This document shows, in pieces, positions 50,470-58,993 of a stretch of DNA of 64,000 bases. Where the stretch lies: positions 1 to 64,000 of the forward strand of contig NZ_CANNBW010000007.1 of NCBI RefSeq assembly GCF_947502995.1, given 5' to 3'. Position 1 is the first letter of the stretch, and each line of letters starts with the position of its first letter. The translations under genes were made by a program, and so were the position numbers. The DNA comes from an uncultured Tenacibaculum sp. (GTDB lineage Bacteria; Bacteroidota; Bacteroidia; Flavobacteriales; Flavobacteriaceae). The notes below the pieces were generated by a model. The model made no database searches. It was not told the origin of the DNA and saw only the letters and a list, made by a program, of their open reading frames with translations.

Positions 50470-51675
50470 CTATTGAAGATATTGTATTGGCCATTGATCT
50501 TCTTGAGTAAACAAGTGGTTTTTCCATAATTCTATCTCTTGATCTGTAAGTAAACAATCTTGTAAATCAGCAATCATTTCTTTTTTTTGTAGTTGCTGTC
50601 CTATAAAAACAAGTTCAGTTTTTCTATCTCCAAAATCAGCATCCCAGTTTTTTTCTATTTGAACTCTATTTTCGGTAAAAGTAGCATAATTAATTCTTTC
50701 AGCAAATGGCATACTTGCCCACCAAACGCCAGCACTATCAGCTTTACAAGAACCTCCAGCAGAACTCCAAATTAAAGCTTGATTTCTTCGCGAAGCTAAC
50801 CAAAATAGTCCTTTACTTCGGATAACATTCTGTGGAAATTTCAAATTTAAATATTCTAGAAAACGCTGTGGATGAAATGGTTTTGTACTTCTAAATACAA
50901 AAGAACCAATTCCGTATTCTTCAGTTTCAGGAACATGTTCGTTTTCTAATTCTTTAATCCAACCAGCAGAAGCCTCAGCTTTTTTGTAATCAAATAAGTT
51001 GGTGTTAATAACCTCATTTAAGTCCACTTTTGATTGACTAGTTGTTATGATTTTTGCTTCTGGATTTAAACTATGAATAATAGCCTTTAATTCTTCTAAA
51101 CTTTCTTTTGAAACTAAATCGGTTTTGTTGATCAAAATAATATTAGCAAACTCTATTTGATCTGTCAAAAGATTTACAATAGTTCTATCGTCACCGTCAA
51201 TATTGGTAAGTTCTCTAGTTACTAAATAATCAGAGCTAGAAAAATCTTTCAAAAAGTTAAAGGCATCTACAACGGTTACCATAGTATCGATGTAACTAAA
51301 TCTGCTTAAATCGATTGTGCCATCTTCACTTTCGAAAGAAAAAGTTTGAGCAACAGGAATTGGCTCACTAATACCGGTACTTTCAATAATTAAGTAGTCG
51401 AATTTCTTTTGAGCGGCAAGCTTTTCTACTTCAACCATTAAATCCTCTCGCAATGTACAACAAATACAACCGTTAGACATTTCAACGAGTTTTTCTTCCG
51501 TTCTAGAAAGTGTATTTTCGTTTTCAATAAATTGAGCATCAACGTTAACTTCACTCATGTCGTTAACAATTACTGCTACTTTTAATCCTTCTTTATTGTG
51601 TAAAATATGATTTAATAATGTTGTTTTTCCTGCTCCAAGAAAACCACTTAATACGGTAACTGGTAATTTATTCAT
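50470..51675 (-). CDS. COG0523 GTPase (ZigA-like zinc metallochaperone)
   Basis: 401 residues. P-loop GFLGAGKT (11-18), Cys-rich '[10 protein letters not shown]' (C70-x-C72-C73), '[13 protein letters not shown]', guanine motif 'NKTD', and a C-terminal CobW_C domain ending 'DQWPIQYLQ'. The absence of cobalamin or urease genes nearby, together with the metal-permease neighbours, favours the ZigA/YciC zinc-starvation branch. First gene of operon A; its start at 51675 is 64 bases from the shared operator. Confidence 0.9.
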   Translation of the reverse strand: MNKLPVTVLSGFLGAGKTTLLNHILHNKEGLKVAVIVNDMSEVNVDAQFIENENTLSRTEEKLVEMSNGCICCTLREDLMVEVEKLAAQKKFDYLIIESTGISEPIPVAQTFSFESEDGTIDLSRFSYIDTMVTVVDAFNFLKDFSSSDYLVTRELTNIDGDDRTIVNLLTDQIEFANIILINKTDLVSKESLEELKAIIHSLNPEAKIITTSQSKVDLNEVINTNLFDYKKAEASAGWIKELENEHVPETEEYGIGSFVFRSTKPFHPQRFLEYLNLKFPQNVIRSKGLFWLASRRNQALIWSSAGGSCKADSAGVWWASMPFAERINYATFTENRVQIEKNWDADFGDRKTELVFIGQQLQKKEMIADLQDCLLTDQEIELWKNHLFTQEDQWPIQYLQ

Positions 51676-51712
51676 GATTAAATTTTTAGTATAATGATTA
51701 TTTGAAATAGAG

Positions 51713-51751
51713 CAAATATAAAAGACAAAGTTTTTAATGCAACTTAGTTGT
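51713..51751 (-). promoter_or_regulatory. Promoter and operator of operon A (COG0523/ABC/5'-nucleotidase)
   Basis: On the minus strand TTG (51742-51740), 19 bases, TATATTTG (51720-51713): a perfect -33/-7 promoter. It is overlapped by GCAAC-TTA-GTTGT (51739-51751, plus-strand reading). Spacing, -7 sequence and inverted repeat equal those of operon B at 46337-46375, so both are likely controlled by one factor. A Zur-type regulator is an inference. Confidence 0.7.
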
Positions 51752-51841
51752 TTTTAATTTAACAGGATTGAATATGTATTTTAACAATTTTCAGAAAAAC
51801 CATATAAGAAAGCATTTTTAAGAAATGAAAAAATCTTATGA

Positions 51842-52396
51842 TCATTGTGTGTCAATTGTATTTCTCCAGCCTCTTTTTTCAAATGTTCTTACATTTTCTA
51901 CATCTTTTATTTTTATCAGAAAATCAGTTAGTTTTTTTAGTTCGTCATCAGCTAAATTTCCTTCAAATGGATTGATATAAATCGCATTTCCAAAGTTGTC
52001 TTTGGTCTTTTCAGGAGAATCATCAACAATTAAGGCACGTTCTAAAGTAAAACCTTGTTTTTTAATTTTCTTTAACCTTTTTTCGTAAACATATCGATCT
52101 AAGTCGTAATCTCTTCGAACTGTACAACGAGTTCTTGCCCAAACAAACTCGAAGTTTATAGTTTCAGGACGAATAGTTTCAACAATATCATTCACATATT
52201 TGTCGTCTGCAGAAGACCAAACAGCTAGTTTGAAATGTTGATTCACGAAATCTAAAAACTCATTTAAAAACGGACGCTTATACACGAAATAATCAGCATA
52301 TTCAAAATCATGTGGAATAGTCAATTTCTTTTCTGTAGCATGAATTAAGGTTTCATCTAAATCTAAAATTAAAAGTATAGGTTCTTTAGTTTCCAT
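51842..52396 (-). CDS. NIF/FCP1-type HAD phosphatase
   Basis: 184 residues. HAD motif I 'LILDLDETLIHA' (Asp12, Asp14, Thr), 'YKRPFLNEFLDFVNQHFKLAVWSSADDKYVNDIV' as in FCP1/NLI-interacting-factor phosphatases, and motif IV-like 'ALIVDDSPEKTKDNFGNAI'. Substrate unknown; the eukaryotic relatives act on phosphoserine in protein. It abuts the exonuclease gene (stop at 52397 next to start 52396). Confidence 0.85.
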   Translation of the reverse strand: METKEPILLILDLDETLIHATEKKLTIPHDFEYADYFVYKRPFLNEFLDFVNQHFKLAVWSSADDKYVNDIVETIRPETINFEFVWARTRCTVRRDYDLDRYVYEKRLKKIKKQGFTLERALIVDDSPEKTKDNFGNAIYINPFEGNLADDELKKLTDFLIKIKDVENVRTFEKRGWRNTIDTQ

Positions 52397-53113
52397 TTAT
52401 ACACTAATAATATTTTGATGATCTAAAATAGGTAAATTCAAAAAACGTAATACGAGTTGTGCAACAGCCACAGTGTCGTTTTCACAATAACGCACAATTC
52501 GATTTAAATCATTTTCTTGATAATATACCTGATACACTTCGGAACCATCAATGTCTTCTTTAGGAGATGGAACGCCAAGAATATGCGTTAAAAGTTTTAA
52601 AGATGTATAATGTTTATAATCGCCAAACTTCCATAACTCTAAAGTATCTAAATGCGGAACTTCCCAAGGTTTTTTACCCACTAAATTTAGCTTTTTTGGA
52701 AGCTTAATATTGTTAATAATCATTCTTCTGGCAATGTATGGAAAGTCAAATTCTTTTCCGTTGTGCGCGCAGAGAATATGTTTTTCTTGTTTGAAATGAT
52801 TATCAAGCAGATTTTTAAAGTTTTTGAGTAATGCATACTCACTTTCATTTTTGAAAGAAGTAATACGGAGCTGTAATTTTTTATTCTTTTCGATAAAATA
52901 GCCGACAGAAATACAGATAATTCTACCAAATTCAGCCCAAATACCGGCTCTGTGGTAAAATTGTTCAGCAGTAACTTCTTCTTTTCTTTGGTAACGAGTT
53001 TTTAACCCGTACAATTCTTGTGTTTCCTCAGGAACATCATTCCAATGTTCATATTGAGGAACCGTTTCAATATCTAAAAACAAGATATTTTTCAGGTTTA
53101 CGTGTTGTAACAT
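52397..53113 (-). CDS. Predicted 3'-5' exonuclease (PolB-like ribonuclease H fold)
   Basis: 238 residues. DEDD-type exonuclease signature: 'FLDIETVPQ' (Asp14, Glu16), 'CAHNGKEFDFPYIARRM' (second Asp), and the final 'YCENDTVAVAQLVLRF' (Asp). Middle 'ICISVGYF' strand fits. It is the PolB-like 3'-5' exonuclease family without a polymerase domain, presumably acting on single-stranded DNA or RNA ends. Confidence 0.85.
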   Translation of the reverse strand: MLQHVNLKNILFLDIETVPQYEHWNDVPEETQELYGLKTRYQRKEEVTAEQFYHRAGIWAEFGRIICISVGYFIEKNKKLQLRITSFKNESEYALLKNFKNLLDNHFKQEKHILCAHNGKEFDFPYIARRMIINNIKLPKKLNLVGKKPWEVPHLDTLELWKFGDYKHYTSLKLLTHILGVPSPKEDIDGSEVYQVYYQENDLNRIVRYCENDTVAVAQLVLRFLNLPILDHQNIISV

Positions 53114-53176
53114 GAATATATAGCAATTTGATTTTCAGTGTGCAATTTTGGTAAAAGTATGAAAAAAATTGAAAAT

Positions 53177-53253
53177 GTCACTTCGAGCACAGTCGAGACG
53201 TTTTTAGTAAAGTAACATGTGGATTTTAAAGTCTCGACTGCGCTCGACTTGAC
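53177..53253. repeat. Dispersed palindromic repeat
   Basis: GTCACTTCGAGCACAGTCGA plus GAC (53177-53199) and its near-perfect reverse complement (53231-53253) flank a 31-base interior. The stem has one mismatch in its core and is 20 or more bases long. Such TTCGAG...CTCGAA repeats occur between genes in Flavobacteriia and can act as terminators. It lies just past the aminopeptidase stop (53262). Confidence 0.75.
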
Positions 53254-53261
53254 AACTATTT

Positions 53262-54554
53262 TTATTGATTCATTAAATCTTCGATTTCCTCTACTTCGAT
53301 AGGAATATTCTTCATTAGGTTTAATGGTTCTCCTGATTCTTGAACAACTACGTCATCTTCTAAACGAATTCCGAAACCTTCATCTGGAAGATAAATTCCT
53401 GGTTCAACAGTAAATACCATATTTGCTTGGATTGGTTCGTGTAATAAACCATAATCATGTGTGTCTAATCCCATATGATGAGAAGTTCCGTGCATGAAAT
53501 ATTTTTTATAAGCTGGCCAATCTGGATTTTCGTTCTGAACATCAGCTTTGTCTAATAATCCTAAACCTAATAATTCAGAAGTCATTAATTTACCAACTTC
53601 AACATGGTAGTCTGCCCAAATTGCTCCAGGTACTAACATTTTTGTAGCTTCATTTTTAACTCTGTTTACAGCATTGTACACATCTTTTTGACGATCTGTA
53701 TAACGACCAGAAACAGGAATTGTTCTACTCATATCACTCGCATAATTTGCATATTCTGCAGCAACATCAAAAAGAATTAAATCACCATCTTTACATTGTT
53801 GGTTGTTTTCAATGTAGTGTAATACATTTGCGTTACTTCCGCTAGCAATAATTGGAGTGTAAGCAAATCCTTTAGAACGATTTCTTAAAAATTCATGAGC
53901 AAATTCAGCTTCAATTTCATATTCCCAAACGCCTGGTTTTACAAAACCTAAAATTCTACGGAAACCTTTTTCAGTAATATTACATGCTTTCTGAATTAAA
54001 TCGATTTCAATTTGATCTTTTACAGAACGTAAACGTTGTAAAATAGGATTACTCTTAGCAACACTGTGTGCTGGATATTTTGCTAATAACCATTTTGTAA
54101 AACGAGCTTCACGAGTTTCAGTTTCTATTTTAGCTCTGTAGTGTTCGTTGGTGTTAATATAAACAGTGTCTGCATACGCCATCATTTCGGCTAATACTTT
54201 TTCTAAATCTTGTAACCAAAAAACGGTTTTAACGCCACTTGTTTCAAAAGCTCTTTCTTTGTTGAGCTTTTCACCTTCCCAAACAGCAATATGTTCGTTC
54301 GTTTCCCTTAAGAATAAAACTTCTCGTAAGCTTTCTTTAGGACAATCTGGATAAACAATTAAAATACTTTCTTCTTGGTCTACACCACTTAAAAAGAAAA
54401 TATCTCTGTGTTGTTCAAAAGGTAAAGTAGAATCTGCGCTTACAGGATAAATATCATTAGAATTAAAAACAGCTAAACTGTTTGGCTTCATTTGAGCCAT
54501 AAAGTTTTTTCTATTCTTTATAAATAGGTCTTTATTTATAGGAAGATATTTCAT
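53262..54554 (-). CDS. pepP: Xaa-Pro aminopeptidase (aminopeptidase P, M24B)
   Basis: 430 residues. N-terminal prolidase-like domain (about 1-170) and C-terminal pita-bread catalytic domain with the dimetal ligands in order: 'FDVAAEYANYASDMSRTIPV' (two Asp), 'HGTSHHMGLDTHD' (His), 'FTVEPGIYLPDEGFG' (Glu) and 'GIRLEDDVVV' (Glu). Removes the N-terminal residue before proline. Cytoplasmic, housekeeping. Single gene with the palindromic repeat behind it. Confidence 0.9.
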   Translation of the reverse strand: MKYLPINKDLFIKNRKNFMAQMKPNSLAVFNSNDIYPVSADSTLPFEQHRDIFFLSGVDQEESILIVYPDCPKESLREVLFLRETNEHIAVWEGEKLNKERAFETSGVKTVFWLQDLEKVLAEMMAYADTVYINTNEHYRAKIETETREARFTKWLLAKYPAHSVAKSNPILQRLRSVKDQIEIDLIQKACNITEKGFRRILGFVKPGVWEYEIEAEFAHEFLRNRSKGFAYTPIIASGSNANVLHYIENNQQCKDGDLILFDVAAEYANYASDMSRTIPVSGRYTDRQKDVYNAVNRVKNEATKMLVPGAIWADYHVEVGKLMTSELLGLGLLDKADVQNENPDWPAYKKYFMHGTSHHMGLDTHDYGLLHEPIQANMVFTVEPGIYLPDEGFGIRLEDDVVVQESGEPLNLMKNIPIEVEEIEDLMNQ

Positions 54555-54628
54555 TTAGATTTAGTGTTTATACGTTAATATTCCCAAAAATAACCAAAGA
54601 AAAAACGATATGCTAAAGCCAAATGGCG

Positions 54629-55198
54629 CTATTTTACTTTTTTACGAATTCTACTCATGTGTCTTTTCGATATTCCTAAAAAGGAAGCTAAATAATGTAA
54701 GGGAATACTTTTAAGTAATTCAGGATCGTTAGCTAATAATTTTTGATAACGATCTTCTGGTGAAAGTGTCAGAAGATTGATTCTATAGTCGTCGATTAAA
54801 AATATTTGATTTTCAATTAGTTTATAATAGAATAAAAAGAAAGCTTTATTGTTTTTTAAAAGATGATTGAATTGCTGAATAGAAAGGACTTGTAATTTCA
54901 CTTCACTTAAAGCTTTGATGTTTTTTCGTGAAGGTTTTTGATGTAAAAAGCTTTTTAAAGCCGATGTACATGTGTTTTTTAAGGCTAAATATGTTGTTTT
55001 TTCTTCACCATCAATAGTTATGTAATGTTGAAGAATCCCACTTTCAATAAAACAGAAATAATCACAAATAGCACCTTCTTTAACAAACAGTTCGTTTTTA
55101 GAAAGAGTTTTTTCTTCGAAAGCATCAACGATTTCATTGACATGAATATCAAGTGATTCGTCGTTTATAATTTCTTTTAAATAGATTTTTAAACTCAT
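54629..55198 (-). CDS. Crp/Fnr family transcriptional regulator
   Basis: 189 residues: cNMP-binding-like roll ('LSKNELFVKEGAICDYFCFIESGILQHYITIDGEEKTTYLA'), a helical hinge, and a C-terminal HTH 'HYLASFLGISKRHMSRIRKKV'. The 'ALKNTCTSALKSF' region replaces the usual cAMP Arg/Ser pocket, so the effector is unknown. Similar in type to the regulator at 30091. Confidence 0.85.
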   Translation of the reverse strand: MSLKIYLKEIINDESLDIHVNEIVDAFEEKTLSKNELFVKEGAICDYFCFIESGILQHYITIDGEEKTTYLALKNTCTSALKSFLHQKPSRKNIKALSEVKLQVLSIQQFNHLLKNNKAFFLFYYKLIENQIFLIDDYRINLLTLSPEDRYQKLLANDPELLKSIPLHYLASFLGISKRHMSRIRKKVK

Positions 55199-55285
55199 TC
55201 TATTTTTCTGATTATGCTGATGCTAAACATTTTGGTTTAAAAATACTATTTGATCAATAATTAATGAATTTAAAAACAGGGTTTT

Positions 55286-56617
55286 TTAAGATTTTTTTCT
55301 GTTATTGTTTTTCGGTTTTCTTTTAAAGTTGTTTCTGTTTTTTCGAGGAGTATTGGAGTTACCTTCCTTACTATTATCGGATTTCTTTTTAGATCGAAAA
55401 TTTCTTCTTGTTTGATTCTTTTTACTTGGCTTTGAGTTGTTGTTGTTTTCTTTGGAAGTTTTCTTCTGTTGAGGTTGTTCGGTTGGCGTAAGATCAAAAC
55501 CTTCTAATTCAACAATTTTTAGCTTTTGCTTTAATAATTTCTCAATGTTTTTAACGTAGTCTAATTCTTCGTCAGAAACTAAAGATATAGCTTCTCCGCT
55601 TGCACCAGCTCTACCAGTTCTACCAATTCTATGTACATAATCTTCAGGAACATTAGGTAATTCATAGTTAATCACATGAGGTAATAAAGGAATATCTAAT
55701 CCTCTAGCAGCAATATCAGTAGCTACCAAAACACGAACAGTATTTTCTTTAAATCCTTTTAAAGCTTTTACTCTTGCGCTTTGACTTTTATTTCCATGGA
55801 TTGCAGCAGAAGAAATATCTCTTTTCTGTAGTTTTTCAGCTAGTCTATTTGCTCCATGTTTAGTTCGTGTGAAAATAAGTACTTGATTCCATTTACCATC
55901 AGAAATTAATTGCGTCACCATGGCTGCTTTTCTACTTTTTGGAACACGATATATCTTTTGCTTAACCATTTCCGCAGTTGTATTCTCAGGAGCAGCTTCA
56001 ACTAGAACAGGATCTGTTAAAATCCCTTTAGCTAAGGCTTTTATTTCTTTAGAAAAAGTAGCAGAAAAAAGTAAGTTTTGGCGTTTTTCAGGAAGTAGAG
56101 CTATAATTTTTTTAATATCTCTAACAAAGCCCATATCTAACATTCTATCTGCTTCGTCTAGAATTAGAATGTCTATTCTTTTTAGTGATAATGCTTTTTG
56201 GTCATGTAAATCTAATAATCTTCCTGGTGTGGCAACTAATACATCTATACCATTTCTTATCGTTGCAATTTGTTTTTTAGGTTTTACACCTCCAAAAATT
56301 ACAGTCGACTTAATATTAAGATGTTTGCTATAATCTCGAACATTATCGTAAATCTGAGCAGCTAATTCTCTGGTTGGAGTTAATATTAGCGCACGTATTG
56401 GTCTAAATTTCGGATTTTTAGTATCTGTTATTATTTGCAATATAGGTAATGTAAAACCAGCGGTTTTTCCTGTTCCTGTTTGTGCCGATGCTAGTACATC
56501 ATTACCTTTTAAAATTACTGGTATTGCTTTTTCTTGTATTGGGGATGGGTTTACATATCCTTTTTCTTCAATTGCTTTTAAAAGCTCTTTCTTTAACCCT
56601 AGTGATTCAAATGTCAT
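55286..56617 (-). CDS. DEAD-box RNA helicase, RhlE-like
   Basis: 443 residues. All DEAD motifs: Q motif '[10 protein letters not shown]', I 'AQTGTGKT', Ia 'PTRELAAQI', Ib 'TPGRLLDL', II 'DEADRMLD', III 'SATFS', V '[10 protein letters not shown]' and VI '[10 protein letters not shown]'. The C-terminal tail after about 380 is very rich in Lys, Asn and Arg, a low-complexity RNA-binding tail typical of RhlE. ATP-dependent RNA unwinding in ribosome or mRNA metabolism. A candidate -7 box (minus-strand TACCTTTG, 56664-56671) lies upstream. Confidence 0.9.
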   Translation of the reverse strand: MTFESLGLKKELLKAIEEKGYVNPSPIQEKAIPVILKGNDVLASAQTGTGKTAGFTLPILQIITDTKNPKFRPIRALILTPTRELAAQIYDNVRDYSKHLNIKSTVIFGGVKPKKQIATIRNGIDVLVATPGRLLDLHDQKALSLKRIDILILDEADRMLDMGFVRDIKKIIALLPEKRQNLLFSATFSKEIKALAKGILTDPVLVEAAPENTTAEMVKQKIYRVPKSRKAAMVTQLISDGKWNQVLIFTRTKHGANRLAEKLQKRDISSAAIHGNKSQSARVKALKGFKENTVRVLVATDIAARGLDIPLLPHVINYELPNVPEDYVHRIGRTGRAGASGEAISLVSDEELDYVKNIEKLLKQKLKIVELEGFDLTPTEQPQQKKTSKENNNNSKPSKKNQTRRNFRSKKKSDNSKEGNSNTPRKNRNNFKRKPKNNNRKKS

Positions 56618-56693
56618 AAATATGTGTATAGGAATAAATTAAGTTTTATTCCTTTATCGGTTGCAAAGGTACTGTTTATAGATTTTGTAAATG

Positions 56694-56728
56694 AAAAAAG
56701 CACCTAAATTAGTTTTAGATGCTTTTTT
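56694..56728 (-). terminator. Terminator after small glycine-rich gene
   Basis: AAAAAAGCACCTAAA (56694-56708) and the complementary TTTAGATGCTTTTTT (56714-56728) pair with one mismatch. The minus-strand side ends in a T-run, 27 bases beyond the stop of the gene at 56756. Confidence 0.7.
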
Positions 56729-56755
56729 TGATATTCTTGTTGGAATTACAATACG

Positions 56756-57010
56756 TTATTTCTTAATCGCATTTTTAATAATTCCAATAATAACCATTAA
56801 TACACCTCCTCCTGCTGTACCTCCGGCTATACTGCCTAAGATACCACCAATATCTAAACCTAAAGAACTTAATATTTGACCACCAAGTCCTCCTCCTAAA
56901 ATTCCAACTACAGAATTCCACAATGTTCCCATTGAAAACTTTTTTAATAAGGCTCCAGCTATGTTTCCGCCAACGGCACCTGTTAAAAGGCTAATAATAA
57001 TTTCAGTCAT
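56756..57010 (-). CDS. Small glycine-rich membrane protein
   Basis: 84 residues, almost entirely hydrophobic with Gly-rich repeats ('GAVGGNIAGALL', 'GILGGGLGGQIL', 'GGILGSIAGGTAGGGVL'), glycine-zipper-like, ending in a basic tail ('KNAIKK'). Probably two to three membrane helices. Such proteins occur in Bacteroidetes without known function; the pattern also resembles hydrophobic bacteriocin-like peptides, but no leader or export genes are nearby. Confidence 0.6.
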   Translation of the reverse strand: MTEIIISLLTGAVGGNIAGALLKKFSMGTLWNSVVGILGGGLGGQILSSLGLDIGGILGSIAGGTAGGGVLMVIIGIIKNAIKK

Positions 57011-57059
57011 TTTTTTGATTTTTTGTAATTAATGTTGAATTAAATTAACAAAAAACTAT

Positions 57060-58040
57060 CTAATAAACAAGTGGTTGTGTATTTCCGATATGGAATAAAG
57101 GATCTCCAAGGTTCACAACAGGAAAGTTGTTTTTAGCTATGATATAACCATCTTTAGGCGATTTTACAGAGAATTTTGTTTCACCATAAGTATCCATAAT
57201 AAAGCCCACAATTTCTCCTTTTTTAACGGATGCTCCATTTTTAACTTTCGGATTAAAAATGCCAGCTGCTCGAGCACGTAACCAACTCTTTTTAATAATT
57301 TCTACAGCATCGTTTTGTAAAGGAATTTCTATAGCTTCATCAATCATATTGAAATAACGAAGTACTCTTAATGTTCCGTAAATTCCTTGGTTAATAGCAA
57401 ATTCGTTTAATCGTAACGATTCTCCACCTTCGTAAACAATTACAGGAATTTCGTGTTTAAAACATTCATTTCTGAAAGATTTAGGAATAAGTTTAGAACC
57501 AAATTTGAACGGAGCATTAAAAATATCAGCTAAAGCTTTTCCACGTTCGTCTTGTGGTGTATATCTAATTTGCGCGTAATTACTACGTTGAGCTCCACCA
57601 GTATGATAATCGATAGCAAAATCAACATTTTTAGTAATCTCTTTCATAAGATAATATGCTAATCTACTTGCTAAAGACCCTTTTGTAGAACCTGGAAAAC
57701 TTCTGTTTACATCTTTTCCGTGTAACTCTCTAGAAAAATCTAAAAATCCAAATATGTTCAATAGTGGAACAACGATTACACAACCTCTATGAATTTTATA
57801 CGATTTGTCAATTAACATACGCCTTACCAATTCGATACTGTTGGTCTCGTCGCCATGCAACCCACCTTGTAATAAAATAGTTGGACCAGGTTCTTTTCCG
57901 TTAAAAATATATACTGGAATTTCTATTAAAGTTCCTGTAGGTAATCTGTCTACAGGGATTTTTATCAATTTTGATTCTCCTAAAGAAATTCGTTCTCCAC
58001 GAATAACTATCTCCTCATTCTTGAATTCTTTGTCGAACAT
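57060..58040 (-). CDS. Succinylglutamate desuccinylase/aspartoacylase-family (M14-like) deacylase
   Basis: 326 residues. Zinc site 'GGLHGDETNS' (His62, Glu65) and 'DYHTGG' (His146), substrate motif 'DVNRSFPG' (Asp110-x-Asn-Arg) and 'VYEGGES' for the general base. The C-terminal 80 residues ('GASVKKGEIVGFI', 'PKDGYIIAKNNFPVVNLGDPLFHI') form a biotinyl/lipoyl-like beta barrel, as in many family members. It overlaps the RimK-type gene by 34 bases. Confidence 0.8.
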   Translation of the reverse strand: MFDKEFKNEEIVIRGERISLGESKLIKIPVDRLPTGTLIEIPVYIFNGKEPGPTILLQGGLHGDETNSIELVRRMLIDKSYKIHRGCVIVVPLLNIFGFLDFSRELHGKDVNRSFPGSTKGSLASRLAYYLMKEITKNVDFAIDYHTGGAQRSNYAQIRYTPQDERGKALADIFNAPFKFGSKLIPKSFRNECFKHEIPVIVYEGGESLRLNEFAINQGIYGTLRVLRYFNMIDEAIEIPLQNDAVEIIKKSWLRARAAGIFNPKVKNGASVKKGEIVGFIMDTYGETKFSVKSPKDGYIIAKNNFPVVNLGDPLFHIGNTQPLVY

Positions 58041-58909
58041 TTTTTCTCTAAATATTTTATAATTTCTTCAGCGACATTAACTTTTGTGTAGGCTTCAATT
58101 CCTTGTAATCCAGGAGTTGAATTTACCTCAATCAATAATGGACCGCGTTTCGAACGGATTAAATCTACGCCAGCAATAGGTAAACCTAAGTAACCAGCCG
58201 CTTTTATCGCCATAATTCGTTCTTGATTTGTTAAATCAGCTTTTGTAGCTGTTCCGCCTCTATGAATATTCGATCTAAAATCATCATCTAAACCTTTTCT
58301 TTTCATAGAAGAAACAATTTTGTCACCAACTACAAATACACGAATATCTTCGCTATTACTTTCTTTAATGAATTCTTGAAGCAAAATACTCATATTCATT
58401 CTGTAAAAAGTATCAATAATAGACTTTGCAGATTTTTTACTTTCTGCCAACATTACCCCCATTCCTTGAGTTCCTTCTTGCATTTTAATAATTACTGGTG
58501 CACCACCAAGTAATTCTATTTGTTCTTTAATGTTTTCAGGATTTACAGAAAAAACAGTATCAGGAATTGGAATTCCTTTTCTGTTCATAATTTGAAGAGT
58601 TCTTACTTTATTTTGAGCTCTGAGTATACCTAAAGATCTTGCTGTACTGTATACACCATGCATTTCAAATTCTTTAACAATTGCAGCTCCATGTCGAGTT
58701 ACCGAAGCACCAATTCTAGGAATAATTACATCAGGCTCGTCAATAATATTTTCTCCCTCATAAATAATTTCTCTTTTACCGCCACTAAGTTTTATAGAAC
58801 ATTTGTTATGATTAATTACACTAACATCATGTCCACGTTTAACAGCTTCGTCATATATTCGTTTTGTAGAATATATATTTTCACTAACTGATAAAATAAA
58901 AATATTCAT
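58007..58909 (-). CDS. rimK: RimK-family alpha-L-glutamate ligase (ATP-grasp)
   Basis: 300 residues. N-terminal pre-ATP-grasp domain ('DVIIPRIGASVTRHGAAIVKEFE'), the ATP-grasp core ('GGAPVIIKMQEGTQGMGVMLAES', 'LLQEFIKESNSEDIRVFVVGDKIVSSMKR'), and the magnesium site 'LLIEVNSTPGLQGIEAY'. RimK adds glutamate to the C-terminus of ribosomal protein S6 or other targets. Pairing with an M14-like deacylase in one operon suggests a modification/removal or substrate-processing couple. Confidence 0.85.
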   Translation of the reverse strand: MNIFILSVSENIYSTKRIYDEAVKRGHDVSVINHNKCSIKLSGGKREIIYEGENIIDEPDVIIPRIGASVTRHGAAIVKEFEMHGVYSTARSLGILRAQNKVRTLQIMNRKGIPIPDTVFSVNPENIKEQIELLGGAPVIIKMQEGTQGMGVMLAESKKSAKSIIDTFYRMNMSILLQEFIKESNSEDIRVFVVGDKIVSSMKRKGLDDDFRSNIHRGGTATKADLTNQERIMAIKAAGYLGLPIAGVDLIRSKRGPLLIEVNSTPGLQGIEAYTKVNVAEEIIKYLEKKCSTKNSRMRR

Positions 58910-58993
58910 GAAGATGCTTTTTACACAAATCTAATCAAAATTAAAATGGAAAGTATTTTTTATTTTTGATACTACTTTATAAATCCAAACCAA

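Noticed and set aside
55270..55497. Minus-strand frame overlapping the helicase tail
   Set aside because: It is the low-complexity Lys/Asn-rich tail of the helicase read in another frame.
56661..56671. GGTTGCAAAGG upstream of the helicase as a third copy of the metal operator
   Set aside because: Only a half site (GTTGC) is present; there is no inverted partner at the 3-base spacing and the gene is not metal-related.
55286..58909. Scan for riboswitches, IS elements, prophage genes and rRNA across the housekeeping end and the rest of the window
   Set aside because: No conserved aptamer motif, transposase, integrase, phage structural gene or rRNA segment could be recognised.
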